The translations under genes were made by a program, and so were the position numbers. Positions 43,860 to 51,257 of a stretch of 64,000 nucleotides of DNA are shown here, one piece after another (the stretch's first letter is position 1; the number at the start of each line of letters is the position of its first letter). Source of the DNA: Nostoc sp. NIES-4103. GTDB lineage: Bacteria; Cyanobacteriota; Cyanobacteriia; Cyanobacteriales; Nostocaceae. Where the stretch lies: positions 2,013,355-2,077,354 of the forward strand of contig NZ_AP018288.1 of NCBI RefSeq assembly GCF_002368335.1, written 5' to 3'. The notes under the pieces were generated by a model. That model made no database searches, was not told where the DNA came from, and saw only the letters and a program-made list of their open reading frames with translations.

Positions 43860-44424
43860 TATTCTAGCCGAATCTTGAGCGACAAGGGGAATTACTTAAG
43901 CTTTTATCCCGAATATAAACTTAGCTTCATTCAGCTTAATACGTTTTTCGGTATTTTTACTGAAACTTCATCAATATCCATGGATTTCCTCGGCTTTTGT
44001 AAATTTTATGTAAAGTAACACTGATGTATCTTTTGGTAGATGACTCAATAAAGTAGATATGTATAAAAAATACGACTATTTAGAGTTATGTTACCGATTG
44101 ATTACCTACTACATAGAGTTTTTGATTATCGAGTGTTTGTTTGATTCGTAGCAATGCGGGTTTAATTTGGAACGGCAGTTGCTACACCTGTCAGATGGGG
44201 GGGAGATGCCGGCAACGCACTGCCTCCTTTTGACTTCCCCTTTGTGGGGTGTTCATATTTGACAAAGATGGCAGTGATTAGGAAAAAAACATCCTCCCAG
44301 GAGGGATTTTTCAGAAAAACGCATAAGATAGCATGTCTTGCAGAGTGAAGATAACAGTTAAGACAAGCAAATTAGCCAATATTTAAGGATAATTAGCGAC
44401 ATTACTTTCAGGGGTGGTAAAAAC
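43860..44424. other. Long intergenic region with an orphan hairpin
   Basis: A 565-bp gap between divergent genes. It is AT-rich to about 44160, then has a G/C-richer part (44165-44250). A hairpin at 44288-44312 has an A run before and a T run after (aacatcctccc, aggagggattttt). No open frame is convincing. A small RNA ending in the hairpin is possible. Confidence 0.4.
44288..44312 (+). terminator. Orphan terminator-like hairpin
   Basis: ATCCTCCC and GGAGGGAT pair with one mismatch around a single-base turn, flanked by AAAAAAAC and TTTTTC. There is no upstream gene on the plus strand, so the transcript it would end is unknown. Confidence 0.35.
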
Positions 44425-44721
44425 ATGGTTTCAGCAGCAGTCGAAGTTAAAATTAGTCGCTTGGAATCCATTGTTGAGCAAATCGGGGAAGCCGTAATCT
44501 CTACTACTGAGACAATTGAACGTCTTGCTGAAAGATTAGAAAACCTAAGTGTGCAAGTCGAAGCACAAGGAAAGCAAGTGCAGCAGCAGGGGTATCAAAT
44601 TTTTGCATTGTGTGATGCTGTGCAGAGCCTTGCAGAATCGCAAGATGACTCGCTAAAAAAACTAACTCAACTCACACAAAGTCTAGACAGGCTGACATCC
44701 TTGATTCAAGGGCAAGTTTGA
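44425..44721 (+). CDS. Small coiled-coil protein
   Basis: A 98-residue acidic protein predicted as almost entirely coiled coil: VEVKISRLESIVEQIGEAV, TETIERLAERLENLSVQVEAQGKQVQQQGYQ, LKKLTQLTQSLDRLTSLIQ. No catalytic motif. AGGGGTGG precedes the ATG. It is convergent with surE. Function unknown; perhaps a structural or regulatory partner. Confidence 0.7.
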   Translation: MVSAAVEVKISRLESIVEQIGEAVISTTETIERLAERLENLSVQVEAQGKQVQQQGYQIFALCDAVQSLAESQDDSLKKLTQLTQSLDRLTSLIQGQV

Positions 44722-44755
44722 CAACTCCTCGACCTAAAGCTACAAAGGCGCTTAG

Positions 44756-45436
44756 TTATACCCTTAACTGAGTTACAGCGATGTTGCCAGAAAAACAGAC
44801 ATCCACATCACTGCCTGGGGTGCGATCGCGTTTGCCATATTCCCCGACATAATAAAATTCATCGCCGTCAATGCGATAGTTAACTGGCAAAGGTTTGGTA
44901 CATGGTTGACAAAACACCAACTCAGGATAAGGTTCTCCTGGTTGCAGATGTGGCAGATTTACATTCCAGAAACATCCCGGTTCTAGGGGACGGTGGAGTA
45001 AGTCAGCTAAAATTTCAGCAGTCAACTTAGCAGCTAGATCCCAATCAAAATTCTGCTTGGCTTTGCGATAGTGAGAAATGGCAATTCCTGGAATACCGTG
45101 CATTGCAGCTTCACGCACAGCGGCAACAGTACCAGAAATGTAAACATCTACACCTAAGTTGCCCCCAGCATTAATACCAGACAGCACAAATTTGATATCT
45201 TGACAAATTTGTGTGATTGCAATTCTCACACAATCAGCAGGAGTACCTGCGATCGCATACTCTGTATCAGAACGCTGTTGCAGCTGAATTGGGCTAGTGG
45301 TAGTAACTTGATGCCCGCAGCCTGATTGATGGTATTTAGGAGCAGCAATAATAGCATTTCTACCATTTACAGCTTTGATTAGCGCTTGAATACCAGGCGC
45401 ATCGATGCCGTCGTCGTTAGTTAAGATGAAGGTCAT
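44756..45436 (-). CDS. surE: 5'-nucleotidase SurE
   Basis: A 226-residue metal-dependent phosphatase acting on nucleoside 5'-monophosphates. The N-terminal metal site NDDGIDAPGI (residues 7-16) is intact, with APKYHQSGCGHQVTTTSPI, GTPADCVRIAI, LSGINAGGNLGVDVYISGTVAAVREAA and the C-terminal TPGSDVDVCFSGNIAVTQL. Length is normal. A cytosolic housekeeping or stress enzyme. Confidence 0.95.
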   Translation of the reverse strand: MTFILTNDDGIDAPGIQALIKAVNGRNAIIAAPKYHQSGCGHQVTTTSPIQLQQRSDTEYAIAGTPADCVRIAITQICQDIKFVLSGINAGGNLGVDVYISGTVAAVREAAMHGIPGIAISHYRKAKQNFDWDLAAKLTAEILADLLHRPLEPGCFWNVNLPHLQPGEPYPELVFCQPCTKPLPVNYRIDGDEFYYVGEYGKRDRTPGSDVDVCFSGNIAVTQLRV

Positions 45437-45729
45437 AAATTTGATAGTAATTGAGATCAGGAGTTAGAAGTTAAAAGTTAGGAGTTAGGAGTTAGGAGTT
45501 GGGAGTTTGGAGTTGTAGGGGCGGGTTTACCCGGCATATCTTGTTACTACTTGAATTTCGTAGCATACCCGCCCGTATTAGGAGTTAGGAGGCGCGGAAA
45601 TTAAATTGCCTTCCCCAGCTTACTCTGCCCAATTCCCAATTCCCAATTTTCAAGAAAACCATAATTGAGGTGATTTTGACATGGGTTGTGTAGTATTTTT
45701 GGTGCAAGTATGTCTTAAGGAATCATTCA
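45437..45729. repeat. Intergenic repeats
   Basis: Gttagga heptamers (45470-45505), a hairpin repeat (45518-45577, ggggcgggttta against catacccgcccgt) and caattcc units (45630-45645). The psb32 promoter should lie near 45660-45725. Confidence 0.7.
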
Positions 45730-46467
45730 ATGCAACAGTTCCTCCACCAATTACTTAGCATTAAAAAATACATTATTCGGTTGATGCTACCGCTGCTAAT
45801 TAGCATTGTCGGTTGTTCGCTTTTGGCTACACCTGCATTAGCTACAGGTGTATATCAAATACCAAACCTTGTAGCAGGTGATACTACTTGGGTACTTGAT
45901 GAGGGTGATGTTATCAGCCGTATCAATGAAGGTAAGATTAGCAGTGCCTTGGGTAATTTAGCTAAGGAAACAGGAAACGAAGTCAGATTTGTGACTGTTC
46001 GCCGTCTTGACTACGGGGAAACACCGGAAAGCTTTGCTAAAGCACTGTTTGAAAAATGGTTTCCCACAAAGGAAGCACAAGCTAATCAAACGCTGTTAGT
46101 GCTAGTGACAGTTACTAATGGTACAGAGATTATTACCGGGGATAAAGTCAAGTCTTTATTGACAGACTCGATTGCCGAAAGTGTCGCTTCCGAAACATTG
46201 GGTGCGCCTTTACGAGATGGTAATAAATATAATCAAGCATTTGTAGATGCAAGCGATCGCCTAGTAGCGGTTCTCTCTGGTCAACCCGATCCGGGCCCTC
46301 CCGAAATCGTTGACAATGTGCAAGTAGAAGGCACATTCAAGAAAGCAGAAGAAACCGACCAAGGTAACGCCACTGCTTGGGTAGTAGGACTTTTAATTGC
46401 TGCCACCATTATCCCAATGGCGACTTACTACATCTACCAAATAAATCAACCATCATCTAATGGGTGA
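45730..46467 (+). CDS. psb32: Psb32-like TPM-domain protein (photosystem II repair)
   Basis: A 245-residue exported protein. A signal sequence (MLPLLISIVGCSLLATPALA) is followed by a TPM domain: TTWVLDEGDVISRINEGKISSALGNLAKETGNEVRFVTVRRLDYG, FEKWFP, NQTLLVLVTVTNGTEIITGDKV. A C-terminal membrane helix (AWVVGLLIAATIIPMATYYIY) anchors it. Psb32 (Sll1390 in Synechocystis) sits on the lumenal side and protects or speeds repair of photosystem II; the plant homologue is TLP18.3. Assigned by domain order and recalled similarity. Confidence 0.85.
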   Translation: MQQFLHQLLSIKKYIIRLMLPLLISIVGCSLLATPALATGVYQIPNLVAGDTTWVLDEGDVISRINEGKISSALGNLAKETGNEVRFVTVRRLDYGETPESFAKALFEKWFPTKEAQANQTLLVLVTVTNGTEIITGDKVKSLLTDSIAESVASETLGAPLRDGNKYNQAFVDASDRLVAVLSGQPDPGPPEIVDNVQVEGTFKKAEETDQGNATAWVVGLLIAATIIPMATYYIYQINQPSSNG

Positions 46468-46560
46468 TGGGAGAGTTGGGAGTTGGGAGTTAGGAGTTAG
46501 GAGTTAGGAGTTAGGAGTTATGAATTTTTAACTTCTAACTTCCCAATTTCTACTTCTAAC

Positions 46561-46944
46561 TTAATCTTGAACATACTCAAGCCCTGTCACCAAAGCCACC
46601 TCAGCGCGGACAAATTCTCGACCTAAATAGGCTGCATGGTCTAATTGAGTCACTGGACAGGGCTGAGTTTCTTCAAAAATTTTGACGCACAGTTCTTTTG
46701 CTGTTCTCCCGCTAAACACAGTTGTGTGTGTGCGTTCCACCTTTAAGCGCGCCGGAATTACCTTTCCTGTTTCTGGATCGACAGCCAAACCGCGATCGTC
46801 AATTACATTTGTAAAATGCTTGGCATAAATTAACCCTGCTGCCCGATCCAAGTAAATAATGAAATATCCACTTGGGTCAAGGTCAATGTGACGCCCAGAA
46901 AGTTTATCATCAATTGCTGCCAAATCTTCAACCGTCAAATTCAT
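46561..46944 (-). CDS. DUF4346-family protein
   Basis: A 127-residue cytosolic protein. HIDLDPSGYFIIYLDRAAGLIYAKHFTNVIDDRGLAVDPETGKVIPAR, FSGRTAKELCVKIFEE and LDHAAYLGREFVRAEVALVTGLEYVQD match my memory of cyanobacterial DUF4346. That domain also occurs fused to pterin-binding proteins. No function is assigned. Convergent with psb32 across a gttagga array (46478-46520). Confidence 0.75.
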   Translation of the reverse strand: MNLTVEDLAAIDDKLSGRHIDLDPSGYFIIYLDRAAGLIYAKHFTNVIDDRGLAVDPETGKVIPARLKVERTHTTVFSGRTAKELCVKIFEETQPCPVTQLDHAAYLGREFVRAEVALVTGLEYVQD

Positions 46945-47130
46945 GGTTACTCTAAAAATTAAATTTCTTTATTGAGGGTTTTTACACTACATATCAAGTG
47001 TAATTCCTATCTCCCTGGGTATTCTTCATATCTTTAAATATTTGTGAATTCTTTTACCTATGACTCTTACGTTGTTTAGTCAAAAATTATACTTTGTATA
47101 CAAATTTTTAGAAAAAAATGTTGGTGTCTA

Positions 47131-47149
47131 TATCCTTCCAGGAAGGATA
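47131..47149. promoter_or_regulatory. Perfect 19-bp palindrome, operator candidate
   Basis: TATCCTTCC and GGAAGGATA face each other around a single A, 57 bp before the gene at 47206. The compact symmetry suggests a repressor dimer site or an mRNA hairpin in the leader. Confidence 0.45.
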
Positions 47150-47205
47150 GCAACAGGTTATGGTGGCCCTGGAACCCCTGGAAGAATTTAGAAGAATCTG
47201 AAACG

Positions 47206-47841
47206 ATGTCAATATGTTTTGTTAGAGAAGAAGGTATCCTGCTAGAGCAACGTAGAGGGTTAGAAACAATTGATTGCAATCTTCTATTTGTACTTGTTCG
47301 AGCATCTGTAGAACAAGTCGCACAAGCGTTTAGCACTTTAAGGCAAATGGATGTCTGGGTACGCAATGCTTATGATTCAGAAGTTGAAATTCACAATGAA
47401 AGTGCCTTTGTTTTTCAATTACGAGGACATCCTTGGAGCTTAATTTATAAGCTTTCTAGCTCGTCAATACGAATCTATTTAACAGAAGAAGATGCTCGCA
47501 GGATTTCAGAATTGCTAAGTACTTCTGTGATTTACTATGCAGGTAGCGATACTTGTGGCACTATTGAATACCATCTTTACAGCAATGGTATTTTACAAGA
47601 AAGACTATCTTTTGAAGAGGAATTTAAATGCGAATTTCAGTCTCAGCTTCGCCAAGTTGAAGTTAGGGAAGTTGAAAAAGATGCATACACTTTTACAATG
47701 GACTTCATGCGTGGCCAGGATGCTTATATTCCCTGTATAGTTGAAGTGGAAGATTTAAAAATAGGACAACGGACAACTTTACGTTTCGAGGGTTTGTTGC
47801 CTAATGAAGTAGAAAGAATGGATTATATAGCACAACAATAA
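47206..47841 (+). CDS. Hypothetical protein
   Basis: A 211-residue soluble protein of unknown family. The N-terminal half (NLLFVLVRASVEQVAQAFSTLRQMDVWVR, AFVFQLRGHPWSLIYKL) looks alpha/beta. The C-terminal half is acidic, with FSFEEEFKCEFQSQL-like segments and ends PNEVERMDYIAQQ. No motif was recognised. A palindrome lies in its leader and the TPR gene follows after 26 bp, so the two are probably an operon. Confidence 0.65.
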   Translation: MSICFVREEGILLEQRRGLETIDCNLLFVLVRASVEQVAQAFSTLRQMDVWVRNAYDSEVEIHNESAFVFQLRGHPWSLIYKLSSSSIRIYLTEEDARRISELLSTSVIYYAGSDTCGTIEYHLYSNGILQERLSFEEEFKCEFQSQLRQVEVREVEKDAYTFTMDFMRGQDAYIPCIVEVEDLKIGQRTTLRFEGLLPNEVERMDYIAQQ

Positions 47842-47867
47842 ACTCTTCAAATTAGGAGTAGTATTAA

Positions 47868-48338
47868 ATGAAATCAACAACAAAACACCTGTTTTTTATA
47901 TTTGGTGTATGTTTCGCGTTTATCATCTTTCCTGTAACTCTTTATTCTGTAGCAAAAGCTCAGGAACAGTCAGCTTGTCCTGATGGAGAAGTTATGGATT
48001 CAAATAATTTGTGTAGTTCAAATAATCAAGAACAAGAGTCAGAGTCTATGGAAAAAGCCAAAGAATTTTTCCGACGTGGGCGTGAGTTTGGTGGACAAGG
48101 GCAGTCTCAAGAAGCAATTGCTGAATATACGCGAGCAATTGAGCTTGATCCTAACTATGCTGAGGCTTATTTTTATAGAGGTAATACTCTAGCTTTAGAA
48201 GGACAACCACAAAAAGGAATTGAGGATATCCAGAAAGCTGCTACTATTTTTACTTCAAGAGGTGAATTACAAAAGGCAGAGGCAGTACAACAATACGAAG
48301 AAATTATTCGCGAAGGCATTGAAGAGGGTGAATTTTGA
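47868..48338 (+). CDS. Exported TPR protein
   Basis: A 156-residue protein with a signal peptide (HLFFIFGVCFAFIIFPVTLYSVAKA) and a short Cys-containing linker (ACPDGEVMDSNNLCS). About two tetratricopeptide repeats follow (EFFRRGREFGGQGQSQEAIAEYTRAIELDPNYAEAYFYRGNTLALEGQPQKGIEDIQKA). TPRs mediate protein-protein contact, here in the periplasm. AGGAGT precedes the ATG. Likely co-transcribed with the hypothetical gene before it. Confidence 0.82.
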   Translation: MKSTTKHLFFIFGVCFAFIIFPVTLYSVAKAQEQSACPDGEVMDSNNLCSSNNQEQESESMEKAKEFFRRGREFGGQGQSQEAIAEYTRAIELDPNYAEAYFYRGNTLALEGQPQKGIEDIQKAATIFTSRGELQKAEAVQQYEEIIREGIEEGEF

Positions 48339-48436
48339 TTTAACGTGAGTTTGATAGATTTAAAAGACCCCTCTCCAAACCTCTCCCCTGAAAGGAGAGA
48401 GGCTTCAAAACCTTAATTTTTAGTTATTTATCTTAC

Positions 48437-48595
48437 ATCTTGCACCTGCCCAATTGACCGCCAAGAAATTTATTTCTTGGCTCAAAGCCGAAGTAAGCCA
48501 AAGCTTACTAAACATAAATTTCAGTCCGTTAAAACGGACTTGAGCTATAAGCCTTGAACTTAAGTTCAAGGCGTACTCAGGATCAGGTGCAAGAT
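48437..48595. mobile_element. Multi-hairpin MITE-like element
   Basis: The ends ATCTTGCACCTG and CAGGTGCAAGAT are perfect 12-bp inverted repeats. Inside are hairpins at 48461-48480 (CCAAGAAA/TTTCTTGG), 48523-48540 (AGTCCGTT/AACGGACT) and a 22-bp perfect palindrome at 48551-48572 (GCCTTGAACTT and its mirror). The transcript would fold into an ordered row of hairpins. Confidence 0.75.
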
Positions 48596-48614
48596 CTGAA
48601 TTATCCAGAATTTC

Positions 48615-48761
48615 AACGTGAGTTCGATGAACCTCTCCCTCCCGACCTCCCTCGCCTTTTAGGAGAGGGAGGAGTAACGAAAAAATAAGGGTTTTACTCC
48701 CCTCTCCTACAAGGAGAGGGGCTGGGGGAGAGGTCAAAACAGCATTTGTCGAACTCACGTT
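48615..48761. mobile_element. MITE-like element, AACGTGAG family
   Basis: Left end AACGTGAGTTCGA (from 48615) and right end TCGAACTCACGTT (to 48761) are inverted. The interior has C-rich and G-rich arms that pair (cctctccctcccgacc against gctgggggagaggt). A lone left end occurs at 48342. No target duplication was identified. Confidence 0.65.
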
Positions 48762-48846
48762 ATCCCACAATTCGAGCAACAGTTTTGAATGCCGAACAAA
48801 AGCGATTTGTTCGGCATCTGATCATAAAAATAGCAATTATTGACCT

Positions 48847-50025
48847 TTAGCTTTGTTTTTGACTAAAGGGCAACTCTGCATTAATCGCATCTATTTCCTG
48901 CTGTTCGAGTTGATTGACTTCCTTGATATAAGGACGTAGGATTTGCCCTAAACGATTATTGTAAAAGCGGTGCAGACTGTGATTAGGCATAGCTGGAAAA
49001 CCGCGACGTTTTTTATGGCGTCCACCTGCGCCTGGGTCAAAAAGTTGGATACCATTAGCGATCGCCCATTCAATGGGTGCATAATAGCAAGCATCAAAAT
49101 GCAAGCAATCTATTTCTTGAAAACTACCCCAATATCGCCCATACAATCGATCACCCTTATATAAACAAAAAGACATACCAACAGGTTTGCGTTCATCTTG
49201 CTCATGATATGCGGCGAAAAACACAACCCGATGGCGATAATCACTATGTAGCTGTTCAAAAAACCGCTTTGTTAAGTACTTGCTACCCCACCAGCCGAAC
49301 TTATCACAAGTATCAGCGTAGAACTGGTACATCAAAGAAAACATATTTTTAGAAATTTCATCACCAGTCAGCGGTTGCAGTCGTAAACCCACCTTTTCTA
49401 CTGCTTTGCGTTCCCGTTTAATATTGCGGCGCTGGTTGGCGTTGAATACTGCTAAATAATCATCAAAAGTTTTAAATCCGACATTTTCCCAAATATAGCT
49501 GTGGTGCAACCAAGCTGTAAAACCTTGCCGTTCCAGCAATGGCCGCCATTCGGGATCAACATAGAGAAAATGACAGCCAGAAATGCGATTTTTGTTGCAG
49601 AAACTGTCAATTTCATGCACCAGCATCGCTGTAATTTCCTCCTCATCTTCCCCAGGAGCAACTAAAAAGCGATAGCCTTCAGCAGGGGTAAATGGAGCCA
49701 TCCCCAGCAGTTTCGGATAGTATTGTACACCGATGCGATCGCTTAACTCTGCCCACTGGTGATCGAACACAAATTCACCCTGGCTATGTCCTTTGAGGTA
49801 AAGTGGGGCGGCAGCAATCAGGGTTCTGTCGCGCCACAGCGTCAAGTGATTTGGCAACCAACCAGTTTTAGCCGTAGCACTGTGAGAAGTTTCGATATGG
49901 TTCAACCACCGCCACTCTAAAAAGGGAGTTTTGAGTGGCACTGCCAAAGCATCCCAGGCACTTTGAGGAACTTCGGCGATTTTATTGATCCAAACAATAG
50001 AATAGCGAGGCTTGAGTTGTTCCAT
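48847..50025 (-). CDS. GNAT/FemAB-like acyltransferase (DUF482 type)
   Basis: A 392-residue protein of the GNAT-like peptidogalycan family. Motifs include WDALAVPLKTPFLEWRWLNHIETS, AAAPLYLKGHSQGEFVFDHQWAEL, YYPKLLGMAPFTPAEGYRFL, ANQRRNIKRERK, FYADTCDKFGWWGSKYL and the C-terminal DPGAGGRHKKRRGF. Family members are predicted N-acyltransferases; substrates are not established. Length is typical. It is upstream of repeat arrays and stands alone. Confidence 0.82.
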   Translation of the reverse strand: MEQLKPRYSIVWINKIAEVPQSAWDALAVPLKTPFLEWRWLNHIETSHSATAKTGWLPNHLTLWRDRTLIAAAPLYLKGHSQGEFVFDHQWAELSDRIGVQYYPKLLGMAPFTPAEGYRFLVAPGEDEEEITAMLVHEIDSFCNKNRISGCHFLYVDPEWRPLLERQGFTAWLHHSYIWENVGFKTFDDYLAVFNANQRRNIKRERKAVEKVGLRLQPLTGDEISKNMFSLMYQFYADTCDKFGWWGSKYLTKRFFEQLHSDYRHRVVFFAAYHEQDERKPVGMSFCLYKGDRLYGRYWGSFQEIDCLHFDACYYAPIEWAIANGIQLFDPGAGGRHKKRRGFPAMPNHSLHRFYNNRLGQILRPYIKEVNQLEQQEIDAINAELPFSQKQS

Positions 50026-50034
50026 GTCAGGGGA

Positions 50035-50218
50035 GTAGGGACTGGGGACTGGGGACTGGGGACTGGGGACTGGGGACTGGGGACTGGGGACTGGGAAAAA
50101 ATATTAGTTCATCAAACAGTGTTTTTTCCTAATACCCAATCTCCAATCCCTAATCCCCAATCCCTAATCCCCGATACCCAATACCCAATCCCCAATCCCC
50201 AATACCCAATCCCTAATA
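50035..50218. repeat. STRR arrays (ggggact and ccaatcc types)
   Basis: About eight copies of ggggact (50038-50096), then a degenerate set of cccaata/cccaatc/cccctaat heptamers (50132-50218). Confidence 0.95.
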
Positions 50219-50220
50219 GT

Positions 50221-50967
50221 CTACTGGCGTTGCAGGCGATAGTGCAAAAATACTTCCTGCTCGACTGTGTGAACTTCCTTTAGTTCTAATCTGGGAGCTA
50301 GTTGAGATAAAAATCCTTTACCCTCTACTGGTGTGGGTGCTGTCGCACCACCCAAAATCAGGGGACAGACAGTCAGCCAGAGCTCATCTATTAAATCTGA
50401 TTCCAGCATAGAAGCTACTAATTCGCCACCACCCAAAACTGCTAGGCGTGTTATATGTAGAGATGCCAAGTGTTGCAAAGCAGCTAGAGTATCAATTGTC
50501 CCTATTGGTGTTTCAAAAACTAGAATCTGTTCAAATTTTGGAGGATACTCTTGGACTTTAGTTTTCATAGTTGTCAGCGGTACGCCTTTTTTTTGGTCTA
50601 AGCGCTCTTGCCAAGAAATCGCGCCCGCTGTTGTTGTCAGCAACCAGCGTTTGATTGGTTGTCGAAAAAACTTAATTTCCGGATTAAGGTCAGCAGAGTG
50701 GGAAATGACTATATGAACCGGCTGGGCAGGCAAGCCCTTCTGTATTCGATGTTGCAGCAGAATTGGTTGTGATACGGTAAGTGTAGTACCGTAGGCGCGG
50801 AGAGTGCCAGCACCGAATAAAACGGCATCAGAGGCAGCGATTTGTTTTTCTAGGTGTGCTTTATCAGCCCCTGAGCCAAACCGAGCAGGCGATCGCCTGA
50901 AATCTGCTATCTTGCCATCTGCACTCATTGCCAAAACTACTGTGGTATGAGGACGATATTGCACCAT
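50221..50967 (-). CDS. RibD C-terminal-domain reductase
   Basis: A 248-residue protein matching the reductase half of riboflavin RibD (dihydrofolate-reductase-like). [73 protein letters not shown] are diagnostic. It lacks the deaminase domain. It could reduce the pyrimidine intermediate in riboflavin synthesis or act in another NADPH-dependent reduction. It lies alone here, away from rib genes. Confidence 0.87.
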   Translation of the reverse strand: MVQYRPHTTVVLAMSADGKIADFRRSPARFGSGADKAHLEKQIAASDAVLFGAGTLRAYGTTLTVSQPILLQHRIQKGLPAQPVHIVISHSADLNPEIKFFRQPIKRWLLTTTAGAISWQERLDQKKGVPLTTMKTKVQEYPPKFEQILVFETPIGTIDTLAALQHLASLHITRLAVLGGGELVASMLESDLIDELWLTVCPLILGGATAPTPVEGKGFLSQLAPRLELKEVHTVEQEVFLHYRLQRQ

Positions 50968-51257
50968 TGGGTTGGTTTGATAGTCTGGATATTTTCCTTG
51001 TAGTGTGTCGATATCAAAAATCTATGCCTGCAAGCTAACGTTTACCAAGTTCATAACTGTATCTGTATGCAACAAAAGTCACTTTCATCTCTACACTACA
51101 CGAGTTTTGGTATAGCATGTTTCTTTTCACGTTATAAATACTTGATATTGTTAGGGGCTAATAACAAAGTTTTTATAACTTCATAATATGTCTCCTTTCT
51201 CTGGTCTAATTGCATATCGTTGCTGTTGTGGTTTGCAGATGCGAAGTGAGACAAGTG
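50968..51257. other. Divergent promoter region
   Basis: About 290 bp between the divergent reductase and histidine kinase genes. It is AT-rich. An open frame enters from 51210 but the Met at 51258 (ATGGCTAAGCAG) begins the plausible protein. I see no defined site. Confidence 0.4.

Larger units (their letters stand above)
48339..48846. other. Intergenic region built of inverted-repeat elements
   Basis: It contains one half end AACGTGAGTTTGAT (48342-48355), a multi-hairpin element at 48437-48595 and a second inverted-repeat element at 48615-48761. There is no gene; a 119-codon minus-strand frame lies entirely within the repeats. Confidence 0.75.

Noticed and set aside
48420..48779. 119-codon minus-strand frame
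   Set aside because: It lies wholly inside inverted-repeat elements and encodes no recognisable protein.
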